DNA from: JADJYF01 sp965278995
GTDB taxonomy: Bacteria; Pseudomonadota; Gammaproteobacteria; Ga0077536
Length of the DNA stretch: 64,000 nucleotides
Reading direction: 5' to 3'
Assembly (NCBI GenBank): GCA_965278995.1
Contig: OZ257136.1
Location: 1,736,001-1,800,000 of the forward strand
Shown here: one piece after another, positions 16,925 through 26,088 of the stretch
Numbering within the stretch: position 1 is the first letter of the stretch
Layout: each line of letters starts with the position of its first letter
Position numbers and translations under genes: made by a program
The notes under the pieces: generated by a model
Seen by the model: only the letters and a program-made list of their open reading frames with translations
What the model was told of the DNA's origin: nothing
Databases searched by the model: none

Positions 16925-19006
16925 CTAGTGCTTGGCCTGCATGACGGCTGTGCGTGCCGCCTGGCGGAAATAGTGCATCAGGCTATCGACATCCTCGTCG
17001 GTGAAGTGGCGGAATACGGGCATGCCAGTGGACAGTTTGGCGCCATTGACGACGACTTCCTTGAACGCGTCGCGCGACAGCACAATAGGTGACTCGCGCA
17101 GATCCGGGGCATAACCGCCCGAGACCACGCCGCCGCCATGACACAGGAAGCAGGATTGTGCATACAGCGCTTTGCCGCGGGCGGCAAGCTTGTCGTCAAT
17201 CTTGAAGTCCGGTGGGTCAGCCGGCACCGCGAAAGCTGGCGGCGGCGATGGCGGCATCGGCACCTTGCTGTCGAGCGCAAACGTGATCAGACGGCGCGGA
17301 TGGACTTTGTACTTCCAGCCGTGCTGTGCCGACAGGGTGCCCGAGATGAGTCCGGCGCCACCCCAGCCGACCAGCAGCGAAATATACTGCTTGCCGTCGA
17401 TGGCATAGGTCACCGGCGGAGCGGAAATACCCGACCCGACGTTGACCGACCACAATGCATCGCCGCTGATCGCATCATAGGCGACGAACAACCCGTCTGC
17501 GCGCCCCTCGAAGACGAGATTGCCGGCCGTCGTCATGGTGCCGGGATTCCACTGCGGTGGCAGCGGTTTCTGCCAGACTTTCTGTTGCTTGATCGGATCC
17601 CAGGCAGTCAGAAACGCCGTGCCGTAGTCGCCGGGCGTGTCCTCGGTACCGAACTCGACGCCGACGCTGGCGAAGAAATGCGGTGAGTTCCACGTCTTGG
17701 GGTCGAGACCGCTGTCTTTGAACACGGCGGGCATTTCGATGGTTGGGATATACACCAGGCCGGTCTTCGGGTTGTACGACATCGCGTGCCAGCTATGCAC
17801 ACCAAACGGACTCGGCCAGACCGTTGCTTCGCCGTCTTCATAGCGGGCACCGGGAATTTCGACCGGGCGGCCGGTCTTCAGATCGACTTTCTCGGCCCAG
17901 GTGACCTTGCCCAATTTTTCGGCCGACAACAGTTCGCCGTTGGCGCGATTGATGACGTAGAAGAATCCATTCTTCGGCGCATGCAGCAGCGCTTTGACAT
18001 CCTGCCCGCCGAACTTGATGTCAGCGAGCACGATATCCATGTTCGAGTTGTAGTCCCAGGTCTCCCCCGGCGTGGTCTGATAATGCCATTTGTATTCGCC
18101 GGTATCGGCATCGACGGCAACGATCGAACACAGGAACAGATTGTCGCCGCCATCGGGGCTGCGAATTTTGCGATTCCACGGCGACCCGTTACCGGTACCG
18201 AGCAGCACCTGGTTGAACTCGGGATCGTAGGTGATCCCGTTCCAGGTGTTGCCGCCGCCGCCATGTTTCCACCACTCGCCGGTCCAGGTCTTCGCTGCCA
18301 TTTCCATGGCTTTGTTCTCGAAACCGTCGGCCGGGTTACCGGGTACGATCCAGAAGCGCCAGGCCTGCTTGCCAGTTTCGATATCGTAGGCTGTCACATA
18401 GCCGCGTGCCGCTTCATGTTCGGTGCCGCCATTGCCGATGATTACTTTGCCGCGAAACACTTTCGGCGCACCGGTGATGTAGTAGGAGCGGCGCGGGTCG
18501 ATGGTCATGGTCTCCCATTTCATCACACCGGTTTTCGCATCCAGTGCGACCAGTCGCCCGTCGATCGTGGCGATGATCAGCGTGCCTTTCCAATAGGCCG
18601 GACCGCGGCTCGAATCCCACATGATGCGCAGACGTTCACCGGCATGTTCGATCGACTTCGGGTCGTATTCCCATAAGAGTTTGCCAGTCTTCGCATCGAC
18701 CGCGCGCGTCTTGCTGTAGCTGCCGGTGAAATAGAGCACGCCATCGACAACCAGTGGCGTTGCAACCAATGACCGATCGTCGGGTAGATCCATAAACCAG
18801 TCGACGCCCAGGCGTTTGACCGTTTCGGTATTCACGGCATCGAGCGGACTGTAGCGCTGTTCGCTGTAGTTGCGCCCGTAGGCCGGCCAATTGCTGCCAT
18901 CGCCATCGGCGGTCAGTGTCGCATCGTCGACAGTAGTCGCAGCCGGGACAGCGTGCGTTGCGAGCAGCAACGCAGCACCGGCCAGGCGCTGATAGAACCC
19001 TCTCAT
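16925..19006 (-). CDS. PQQ-dependent quinohaemoprotein alcohol dehydrogenase (periplasmic)
   Basis: This 693-residue protein has a signal peptide (residues 1-23), an eight-bladed PQQ beta-propeller and a C-terminal cytochrome c domain with CFLCH. That is the layout of type II quinohaemoprotein alcohol dehydrogenases, which oxidise alcohols in the periplasm and pass electrons to a cytochrome. Tryptophan-docking repeats such as VVAVDADTGEYKWHYQTTPG are visible. The active-site aspartate lies in ETWDYNSN; the residue two positions on is Asn, not the Asp that marks lanthanide enzymes, so calcium is the likelier cofactor. The vicinal Cys-Cys usual in this family is replaced: the matching segment reads RIMWDSSRGPAYW. 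No pqq biosynthesis genes are in the window. The ATG has GGGGAG ten bases upstream. Confidence 0.92.
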   Translation of the reverse strand: MRGFYQRLAGAALLLATHAVPAATTVDDATLTADGDGSNWPAYGRNYSEQRYSPLDAVNTETVKRLGVDWFMDLPDDRSLVATPLVVDGVLYFTGSYSKTRAVDAKTGKLLWEYDPKSIEHAGERLRIMWDSSRGPAYWKGTLIIATIDGRLVALDAKTGVMKWETMTIDPRRSYYITGAPKVFRGKVIIGNGGTEHEAARGYVTAYDIETGKQAWRFWIVPGNPADGFENKAMEMAAKTWTGEWWKHGGGGNTWNGITYDPEFNQVLLGTGNGSPWNRKIRSPDGGDNLFLCSIVAVDADTGEYKWHYQTTPGETWDYNSNMDIVLADIKFGGQDVKALLHAPKNGFFYVINRANGELLSAEKLGKVTWAEKVDLKTGRPVEIPGARYEDGEATVWPSPFGVHSWHAMSYNPKTGLVYIPTIEMPAVFKDSGLDPKTWNSPHFFASVGVEFGTEDTPGDYGTAFLTAWDPIKQQKVWQKPLPPQWNPGTMTTAGNLVFEGRADGLFVAYDAISGDALWSVNVGSGISAPPVTYAIDGKQYISLLVGWGGAGLISGTLSAQHGWKYKVHPRRLITFALDSKVPMPPSPPPAFAVPADPPDFKIDDKLAARGKALYAQSCFLCHGGGVVSGGYAPDLRESPIVLSRDAFKEVVVNGAKLSTGMPVFRHFTDEDVDSLMHYFRQAARTAVMQAKH

Positions 19007-19190
19007 CAGTACATCTCCCCTTGTAATGATCGCGGCGCCTGGCAGCTCATGTCAGCCAGTACCATGGCCGGATTCTAATGCATGTCACGGACGCAAATAC
19101 GGGTGAGAATATCCCGATGCGCCGAGCCGCCAGCTACACCGATCGCAAGACCGCCCCCCTGCCACCGCAGCGGCCCGCCGGGGCGAGGTC

Positions 19191-20042
19191 ATGAACCTGC
19201 GCAACGAATTGTTCGCGCAGGCCGAGATCATCGCCGCGCGTCTCGCCCCGCCACCGCTGGCGGCTGTGCTGATCGTCGACCCGCGACCTGCACCGGGCCG
19301 CAATACCGAGTTCGGCCTGCTGACGCTGGCCGACGGCTCAGCCGGTCTGTACTACGCCTGGCTCGGTGAGAGCCAGGCCGACATGCACTCGCACTATACC
19401 GAGAGCGCGCTTATCGGCCATTCGGCGATCGCCCTCGCCAGTCAGTTTCTCGGTAGTTCGGATGCCGAAAGATCAGTCGGTATTGCGGCCATTAACGCGC
19501 TCACTTCGCACAGCTGGCGGTGCGCCGATTATGCGCCGGCACCAGCCATCGACTCGCTCGCCGGGCTCGACCTCGGACCGGGCGATCGTCTCGGCATGAT
19601 CGGCTATTTCGCGCCGCTGGTTGGCCGCGCCTGCGCGCTCGGTGCCGAGGTCAATGTCGTCGAACGTAAACCGCAGTTCCTCACGGAGCAGCCTGGACTG
19701 ACCGTCACACTCGATCCGCGCATACTGCTTGCCTGCAACAAGATCATCTGTACCGGCGCCACGTTATTGAACGACAGCCTGGAAGACATGCTCGGTTATT
19801 GCCGCAAAGCAGATGCGATTGCACTGGTGGGGCCGACAGTCGGATGCTTTCCCGACGCGCTGTTTGCCCGCGGCATCGACATCGTCGCCGGTTCCCGCAT
19901 CGTCGATGCTGTCGGCGCGCGCGCCCGCCTTCAGGCCGGCGATAAGATCGGTGACTGCGCCACACGCTATGTGCTCAGACGCCAGGACTATCCCGGCTTC
20001 GAGCAACTGTTAGCCGTGGCCTGTTCGCGCACACTACGCTGA
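19191..20042 (+). CDS. DUF364 (putative heavy-metal chelation) domain protein
   Basis: The 283-residue product matches the DUF4213/DUF364 arrangement. An N-terminal domain (residues 1-105, with GLYYAWLGESQADMHSHYTE) is followed by a C-terminal Rossmann-like part with LGMIGYFAPLVGRACALGAE, ICTGATLLNDSLEDML and VGPTVGCFPDALFARGID. Relatives have been proposed to bind metal-containing tetrapyrrole-like ligands, but no activity is established. GAGG lies five bases upstream of the ATG. The gene is divergent from the PQQ dehydrogenase gene, with 184 bases between the starts. Nothing in the sequence shows that the two work together. Confidence 0.8.
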   Translation: MNLRNELFAQAEIIAARLAPPPLAAVLIVDPRPAPGRNTEFGLLTLADGSAGLYYAWLGESQADMHSHYTESALIGHSAIALASQFLGSSDAERSVGIAAINALTSHSWRCADYAPAPAIDSLAGLDLGPGDRLGMIGYFAPLVGRACALGAEVNVVERKPQFLTEQPGLTVTLDPRILLACNKIICTGATLLNDSLEDMLGYCRKADAIALVGPTVGCFPDALFARGIDIVAGSRIVDAVGARARLQAGDKIGDCATRYVLRRQDYPGFEQLLAVACSRTLR

Positions 20043-20428
20043 TGATGCAGAGCAACATCGACGCCCTGAAGTTCGAGCCTTGCGTCCCCCAGCAAAGAAT
20101 AGGATTATTCCCGTCGGCGGCCTGGGGAAGAGGTCGCCCCGGGTTTCGACGATGCGTCATCACCGGTGCGATAGTCGAGGGGAGCACTTTCGCGTGTGTC
20201 AGCGGCGGGATGGATATCTGGGGATGTCTCGACCCGTAATCGGTTGGCAGGCGCGCTGGAGTGCAGGGGGTCCAAAACAGATCGAGAGGACGCCAATGCG
20301 TCACCGGGAACGCCCCGGGACCGCGGCGCGGACGGCAGGATGGTGACTGCGGGCGTATAGCCTGCGCAGCCCTCTCCGGCCACGGCCAATGGCACGACCT
20401 CTCGCCGTAACCAGCAGGTCAGTTACTC
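20043..20428. other. 386-base stretch without a recognisable gene
   Basis: This gap between the DUF364 gene and the third MMPL gene holds only short open frames (65-96 codons, both strands) with no recognisable similarity or ribosome site. I see no strong promoter, long repeat or terminator. An AGGT ribosome site for the exporter lies near its end, about ten bases before the ATG. It may carry the promoter and leader of the exporter gene. Confidence 0.5.
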
Positions 20429-22834
20429 ATGGGTTTACGACATCGATTCGCCGCACTGATTATCAATAATCGCGGCATTTCACTCACCATTCTGATGCTG
20501 ATCACGGCGTTCTTCGCCTACGGACTGCGCAGCGTCGAAATCAAGACCGTCTTCTCGGATCTCTTTCCGAAAGATCATGAGTTCGTGAAGACCTTCAAAG
20601 ATCATCCGAACTTCGGTAATCCGCTCACTGTCACCATCATGATCAAGCACAAGAATGGTGATATCTATAACCCGGAAACTCTGAGTAAAGTATTTCGCAT
20701 GACGCGCGACATCGACCTCGCGCCGGCTGTCGATCACGACCAGATTCTGTCGCTGGCGTCCGAAAAAGCACGCTACGCCGAAGCGACACCTTACGGCATC
20801 GATATCAAGCCGATGATGGAAGATACGGCGCCCGACACTGAAGAAAAAATGCAGGAGTTCCGCAAGCGCGTCGACCGCTCCAACAACGTTCGCAAGTTCC
20901 TCATTTCCGAAGACGAAACAGCAACCCTGCTGACGGCAACGTTCATCGAGTTCAGCCTCGACTATGGCGCGACATTCAAATTTGTGCAGGATATGGTTGA
21001 CAAGGAACGCGACGCCAACCATGAAATCTATGTCGCCGGTCAACCGATACTGACCGGTTGGGTCTATACCTACCAGCGCCAGATGCTGATGATTTTCGCC
21101 ATCACGGCGGCGCTGCTGGTCGCCTCTTTGGTGCTGTACATGCGCAACGTGCCGGGCGTTGTCGCACCGATCACGGTCAGTATCGTCGGCGGTATCTGGG
21201 GTTTCGGTCTGACCGGCTGGATCCATCAGCCGATAGAGCCGCTGATCATGGTCGTGCCGATGCTGCTTATCGCACGGGCTTTCAGTCACTGTGTGCAGTA
21301 TCTGGAACGCTACTACGAAGTGCTTTACGAAGTCGGCGACAAGAAGAAAGCCGCCACCATCTCGCTCGGCGTGATGATGGCGCCAGGTATTCTCGGCATC
21401 ATTACCGATATGCTATGCCTGTTCCTTGTCGCCATGGCGCCGATACCGGTAATGGAACGCTTTGCCGTGTTCTGCGGCTTCTGGGCGTTTGCGTTGATTC
21501 CGACCGACGTTTTCCTGTCATCGATCCTGGCCTCCTATCTGCCAACACCGCAGAACGTCGATGTGCTGACCGGCCACACCGAAAAAGTCACCTGGCATAC
21601 GCGTCTTATCGTCGGACTCGGCAAGGTCGCAAAACTCAGCCACGGCAAACTCGCGCCGGTAACGACAATCGTCTTCGTCGTCATCTTCGCCGTCGGTTTC
21701 TGGCTGCAACACCAGCTCAAGGTCGGCAATCCGGTCGAAGGCAGCAATCTGCTGTTCGACTCATCCGATTTCAATACGGCGGTGCGCGCCATCAATTCGC
21801 ACTTCCCTGGACTGATGACGCTCGAAATTGTGTTCGAGGGCAAAGGTGGCAAAGAATCAACGCGCATTCTGCAGGAAAGCGAAACTCTGCAGACCATGGT
21901 TGCAATGCAGCGCCTGCTCGAAGCTTACCCGACACCGCCGGAAGCAACGCTCTCGTTCGCCGATTACCCTTCGGAAGCCAACCGCATTTTTGCCGGCGGC
22001 AATCCGAAATGGTCACCGGTAGACCCGACTGACGACGCCGCCAACAGCGCAGTCAACGCGCTGATGCTGGGTTCGAGCCCCAAGGCCTACAGCCACGTTA
22101 TCGATTTCACCCTGCAAAACGGCACCTTGTCGCTCTGGTACAAGAACAACAAGCAGGAAACGGTTGATATCGCTTTGCAACAGGCAAAAGAGGTTCTCGC
22201 AAAAATTGGCGCGGACCATAAAACGTTCACTATTCGCATGGCGACTGGCGCCATTGGCCTGCAGCAGTCAGTGAACGATGTCGTCGCGCAGAACCGCATG
22301 GCAATCCTGATCTGGCTGAACGTGCTCATCCTGATCGTCTGCAGCCTGGCTTATCGCTCCATCATCGCCGGCATCATCCTGCTGATCCCGGTCAATCTGT
22401 CCAACGTGCTGCTGGATGCCGTGATGGTGATGATGGGGATTGGCCTCGACGTCAACAGCCTGCCTATTGCCTCCATTGGTATCGGTGTGGGTATCGATTA
22501 CGGCATTTACCTGGTGAGCCGCATGTGCGAAGAGTTCCAGGACTCCGGCCATTATGGCGAAGCCATCGACAAGGCCATTACGACTTCGGGCAAGGCCATC
22601 ACGTTCACTGCGACCATCGTTCTGATCAGCATCATCCCGTGGTATTTCATGTCGGACCTCAAGTTCCTCTCCGACATGGGCTTGCTGCTGGTGATGGTCA
22701 TGACCATCAATATGGTGATCTCATTGCTGGTACTGCCGCTACTGGTCTGGTGGATCAAGCCGAAGTTCATCTCTGACGAGCATCAGCTGATCTCGGAGAA
22801 GATCGACTACACCGCGCACGCGGCGACGCACTGA
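20429..22834 (+). CDS. RND superfamily exporter, MMPL family (third paralogue)
   Basis: This 801-residue exporter is a paralogue of the tandem pair at 2.7-7.6 kb. Shared blocks include FGNPLTVTIMIKHKNGDIY, GNPVEGSNLL, KNNKQETVD and GVGIDYGIYLVSRMCEEF, but it is clearly more distant from them than they are from each other. It has about 12 helices and two periplasmic domains. The Asp-Tyr pair is kept in the second half and replaced by ARAFSHCVQY in the first. It is likely to export a hydrophobic molecule, identity unknown. A good intrinsic terminator lies 33 bases after the stop, so it appears to be transcribed on its own or with an unseen leader. Confidence 0.93.
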   Translation: MGLRHRFAALIINNRGISLTILMLITAFFAYGLRSVEIKTVFSDLFPKDHEFVKTFKDHPNFGNPLTVTIMIKHKNGDIYNPETLSKVFRMTRDIDLAPAVDHDQILSLASEKARYAEATPYGIDIKPMMEDTAPDTEEKMQEFRKRVDRSNNVRKFLISEDETATLLTATFIEFSLDYGATFKFVQDMVDKERDANHEIYVAGQPILTGWVYTYQRQMLMIFAITAALLVASLVLYMRNVPGVVAPITVSIVGGIWGFGLTGWIHQPIEPLIMVVPMLLIARAFSHCVQYLERYYEVLYEVGDKKKAATISLGVMMAPGILGIITDMLCLFLVAMAPIPVMERFAVFCGFWAFALIPTDVFLSSILASYLPTPQNVDVLTGHTEKVTWHTRLIVGLGKVAKLSHGKLAPVTTIVFVVIFAVGFWLQHQLKVGNPVEGSNLLFDSSDFNTAVRAINSHFPGLMTLEIVFEGKGGKESTRILQESETLQTMVAMQRLLEAYPTPPEATLSFADYPSEANRIFAGGNPKWSPVDPTDDAANSAVNALMLGSSPKAYSHVIDFTLQNGTLSLWYKNNKQETVDIALQQAKEVLAKIGADHKTFTIRMATGAIGLQQSVNDVVAQNRMAILIWLNVLILIVCSLAYRSIIAGIILLIPVNLSNVLLDAVMVMMGIGLDVNSLPIASIGIGVGIDYGIYLVSRMCEEFQDSGHYGEAIDKAITTSGKAITFTATIVLISIIPWYFMSDLKFLSDMGLLLVMVMTINMVISLLVLPLLVWWIKPKFISDEHQLISEKIDYTAHAATH

Positions 22835-22867
22835 GTTCCTATTGAACCCATAGGGTCTGCCGACCGA

Positions 22868-22903
22868 CCTGAGGCACCCGTACCGGGGTGCCTCAGGCTG
22901 TTT
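22868..22903 (+). terminator. intrinsic terminator after the third MMPL gene
   Basis: CCTGAGGCACCC (22868-22879) pairs perfectly with 22886-22897 around a six-base loop. A short T-rich tail (CTGTTT) follows. The 12-bp GC-rich stem is strong, the T tract is modest. It separates the exporter from the ExoD-like gene that starts 14 bases later. Confidence 0.75.
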
Positions 22904-22916
22904 AATCGATGACACC

Positions 22917-23540
22917 GTGACTCAACGCAACGAACTGCTCGACCTCCTGCAAAGTTTCGCCGCACAAGCTGCCGTCCGGCCCTTGAGCCTGGGCGAAGTT
23001 GCCGATGGTCTGGGCGGTTCCGCGTTCTCGCTGCTCTGTATCATTCTGAGTCTGCCGTTTCTGACACCGATATCGCTCGGGCCGCTGGCCATGCTCGGTG
23101 GCATAACGCTGGCGGCAGTTGGCTGGCAGCTCCTGCACGGACATGCCGCACCGATGCTCCCGGCCCGCGTCCGGGCGGTCGAGATGTCGGCCAAAGTATG
23201 GGGCGCGCTGCTGTCGACCTGCGCGCGTATCGTCAATTTCTGTCAGCGCTTCAGCCGCCCCCGGCGACCCGAATGGGTCGAAGGGCAACGCGGAGCGACG
23301 CTCCGTGGCTGGCTGATCGTGGCCAACGGCCTGTTGATGGCCGTGCCTCTGTTCGGTATGCCATTCAATAATGCACTGCCGGCACTGGCTGTCATCGTCA
23401 TTTGCCTGGCCGAACTGGAAGACGACGGAGTGCTGGTATTGGCCGGCATCGGTCTGACGGGACTGTCCGCGATTTACATACTCGGCGTGCTCGCCGTCAT
23501 CGCCATTTTCGGCACGCAGGCAATACAGCATCTGCTGTGA
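22917..23540 (+). CDS. exopolysaccharide synthesis protein ExoD-like membrane protein
   Basis: The 207-residue protein matches the ExoD family: a short cytosolic N-terminus with LSLGEVADGLGGSAFSLLCI, then hydrophobic segments at about 33-70, 135-165 and 170-205. ExoD of rhizobia is needed for normal exopolysaccharide production and alkali tolerance, but the biochemical activity is unknown. The start is a GTG (residues VTQRNELLDLL); I see no convincing ribosome site before it. It lies directly after a terminator, so it needs its own promoter or read-through. It is followed 46 bases later by the diverged RND gene. Confidence 0.82.
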   Translation: MTQRNELLDLLQSFAAQAAVRPLSLGEVADGLGGSAFSLLCIILSLPFLTPISLGPLAMLGGITLAAVGWQLLHGHAAPMLPARVRAVEMSAKVWGALLSTCARIVNFCQRFSRPRRPEWVEGQRGATLRGWLIVANGLLMAVPLFGMPFNNALPALAVIVICLAELEDDGVLVLAGIGLTGLSAIYILGVLAVIAIFGTQAIQHLL

Positions 23541-23586
23541 TGAACGCGTATGATCGCGCGGCGCGGCGCTCACCCGTTTCAGAATC

Positions 23587-26088
23587 ATGAACAAACGTTA
23601 CAGCCAACTCTACGATCTCTGCATCCTGCGCCGACCCTGGTGGACACTCGTTGGTCTGCTGGTAGTGCTCGCAGCCGGACTGACAGGACTGCCGGATTTC
23701 CGTCTCGATGCATCGGCGGACTCGCTGCTGCTCGAAAACGATCCGGCCCTGAAACAGTATCGCGAGCTGTCGCAGCGCTACGGGATGACCGATTTCCTGT
23801 TCCTGACCGTAACGCCACCTGACGACCTGCTGTCGCCGGCCAGTCGCGAATTGCTGGCAGCACTGCGCACCGATCTTCGCGCACTGCCGGCGGTCGTCGA
23901 AGTCGTCACGATGCTCGATGTGCCGCTGGTCAAGAATGTGCCCGGGCGACTGAGCGAAGCAGTTAAAAACTACCGCACGCTCGAATCGCCGGATGTCGAC
24001 CTCTCGCGTGCACGTGAAGAACTGTCGAGCAGTCCGCTGTACCTCAATTTCGTCCTGAGTGCAGATGGCAAGACCACCGCCATGCGCATCAAACTTCGCG
24101 CCGACGATAATTTTACGCGGCTTCAGTACGAGCGCGGCACCCTGCTCTACCAGCGCGCGACCAGCGGCCTGGAACCGGCATCGGCCACCGAGCTGGCGTC
24201 AATGGAATCACGTTATCAGGCGCTGAAGGATACGCGCGACGCGGAAACCCACGCTGCCATCGACGCGCTGCGCGGCGTGCTGGCGCAGTATCGTGAGCGG
24301 GCAGAGATCCATCTTGGCGGCGTACCGATGATCGCCGACGACATGATTGGCTATGTCCGCAACGACATCATCGTCTTCGGCATCGGCGCGTTCGTGCTCA
24401 CCCTGGCCATGCTGGGCTTTATTTTCCGCGAGCTGCGCTGGGTTCTGATCCCGGTGCTGGTATGCGCCTACACAACTGCTTTCATCATGGGTCTGCTCGG
24501 TCTCATCGGCTGGAAATTGACAGTAATCTCGTCGAATTTCCTCGCTCTGACCCTGATCCTTGCCATTTCGATCAATATTCACCTGATCGTGCGTTTTCGC
24601 GAGCTCTACCGCGAGCGACCGGGCACGAGTCATGCCGAGCTTGTCCGGCAGACGGTTTACGACATGGCGAGTCCGTGCCTGTATACGTCGGTGACTTCGA
24701 TTCTCGGTTTTGGGTCACTCATGAGTAGTGCCATTCGACCGGTAGCGGACTTCGGCGCGATGATGGCACTCAGTCTGTGCATCGTCTATTTCGCGGTGTT
24801 CTCACTGGTGCCATGCCTGATGCTGCTGTTCCCCGCTCGAGCGCCGGCCCGCGATGACGACGATGCGGAAAGCGGTTTCACTGTCGCGCTCGCGCGCATT
24901 ACCGACAAACGCGGCAACCTCGTGCTGGCACTCAGTCTGGCGGTGCTGATCGCGGGCGGCTTCGGCATTGCGCGACTTGAGGTCGAGAACAGCTTCATCA
25001 ACTACTTCCGCCAGGACTCCGAGATTTATCAGGGTCTGAAACGCGTCGATGAAACACTGGGGGGCACCACTCCGCTGGAAATCGTCCTGCATTTTCCGCC
25101 ACCGGCTGTAGTTGCCGGCGGTGACGCTGAGCTCGAAGCGTTGTTTGAAGACGACGACGCACAGAAGTCAGATGCCTGGTTCACGGCCGCAAAAGTCGAA
25201 CGCATCAAAGCCGTGCACGACCGCGTGGCGGCGATCCCGGGAGTTGGAGCGGTCATGTCGCTCGCCTCGATCGTGCGCGTGGCGGAGGATCTCAATCAGG
25301 GCAAAGAGTTCGATCCGTTCGAGCTGAACATCATCTACAAACGTCTGCCGGAATCGCTCAAACAGGAGCTGCTTGCGCCGTACGTCTCGATAGATGCCGA
25401 CGAAGCACGCGTATCGCTGCGCATTCAGGACTCCATGCCCGAGTTGCGCCGGCAGAAACTGTTGACGCAAATCAGTCATGAACTCGAAGATGGACTGGGC
25501 CTGAAGCCGGCTGACTATGAAATCGCCGGCCTGCTGGTGCTCTACAACAATATGCTGCAGAGTCTGTATTCATCGCAGATCAAATCAGTCGGTGGTGCAA
25601 TGCTCGGCGTCATGTTGACGCTATGGCTGTTGTTCCGCAACCTGCGTGCGGCCATCATCGGCGTCATCCCGAACGCGGTGGCGGCAGTGAGCGTTCTTGG
25701 CTTCATGGGCTGGGCTGGTGTACCGCTCGACATGATGACCATCATGATCGCCGCCCTCACCATGGGTATCGCGGTCGAGGACTGTATCCATTACCTGTAT
25801 CGCTACCGGCTCGAGTTCTCGGTGTTTGGCGACGGTCTGAAAACCATGTATCACTGTCACGCGAATATCGCGCGGGCGGGGTTCTACACCACGCTGGTGG
25901 TGTGCTTCGGATTCTCGATCCTGGTACTTTCGAACTTCACGCCAAGCATGCTGTTTGGCATTCTGACGACGGTGGCGATGGCTATCGCAATTCTCGCCGC
26001 ACTCACGCTGATGCCGAAACTGCTGTTGTGGTGGAAGCCATTCAGTGTCGAACCCAAAGTAGAACCGCTGCGCGTCAGTCCACCATAG
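23587..26088 (+). CDS. RND superfamily exporter (COG1033-like), diverged from the other three
   Basis: This 833-residue protein has the RND two-fold layout, with periplasmic domains at about residues 35-255 and 455-660 and six helices per half, but it differs from the three MMPL paralogues nearby. The relay positions read ILAISINIHLIVRF in the first half and MGIAVEDCIHYLYRYR in the second, so an acidic pair sits in the second half where the others have Asp-Tyr. It opens with RRPWWTLVGLLVVLAAGL and has FRLDASADSLLLENDPAL at the start of the periplasmic domain, typical of predicted exporters of the COG1033 group. Its substrate is unknown. Its last 14 bases overlap the convergent PilZ gene. Confidence 0.9.
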   Translation: MNKRYSQLYDLCILRRPWWTLVGLLVVLAAGLTGLPDFRLDASADSLLLENDPALKQYRELSQRYGMTDFLFLTVTPPDDLLSPASRELLAALRTDLRALPAVVEVVTMLDVPLVKNVPGRLSEAVKNYRTLESPDVDLSRAREELSSSPLYLNFVLSADGKTTAMRIKLRADDNFTRLQYERGTLLYQRATSGLEPASATELASMESRYQALKDTRDAETHAAIDALRGVLAQYRERAEIHLGGVPMIADDMIGYVRNDIIVFGIGAFVLTLAMLGFIFRELRWVLIPVLVCAYTTAFIMGLLGLIGWKLTVISSNFLALTLILAISINIHLIVRFRELYRERPGTSHAELVRQTVYDMASPCLYTSVTSILGFGSLMSSAIRPVADFGAMMALSLCIVYFAVFSLVPCLMLLFPARAPARDDDDAESGFTVALARITDKRGNLVLALSLAVLIAGGFGIARLEVENSFINYFRQDSEIYQGLKRVDETLGGTTPLEIVLHFPPPAVVAGGDAELEALFEDDDAQKSDAWFTAAKVERIKAVHDRVAAIPGVGAVMSLASIVRVAEDLNQGKEFDPFELNIIYKRLPESLKQELLAPYVSIDADEARVSLRIQDSMPELRRQKLLTQISHELEDGLGLKPADYEIAGLLVLYNNMLQSLYSSQIKSVGGAMLGVMLTLWLLFRNLRAAIIGVIPNAVAAVSVLGFMGWAGVPLDMMTIMIAALTMGIAVEDCIHYLYRYRLEFSVFGDGLKTMYHCHANIARAGFYTTLVVCFGFSILVLSNFTPSMLFGILTTVAMAIAILAALTLMPKLLLWWKPFSVEPKVEPLRVSPP

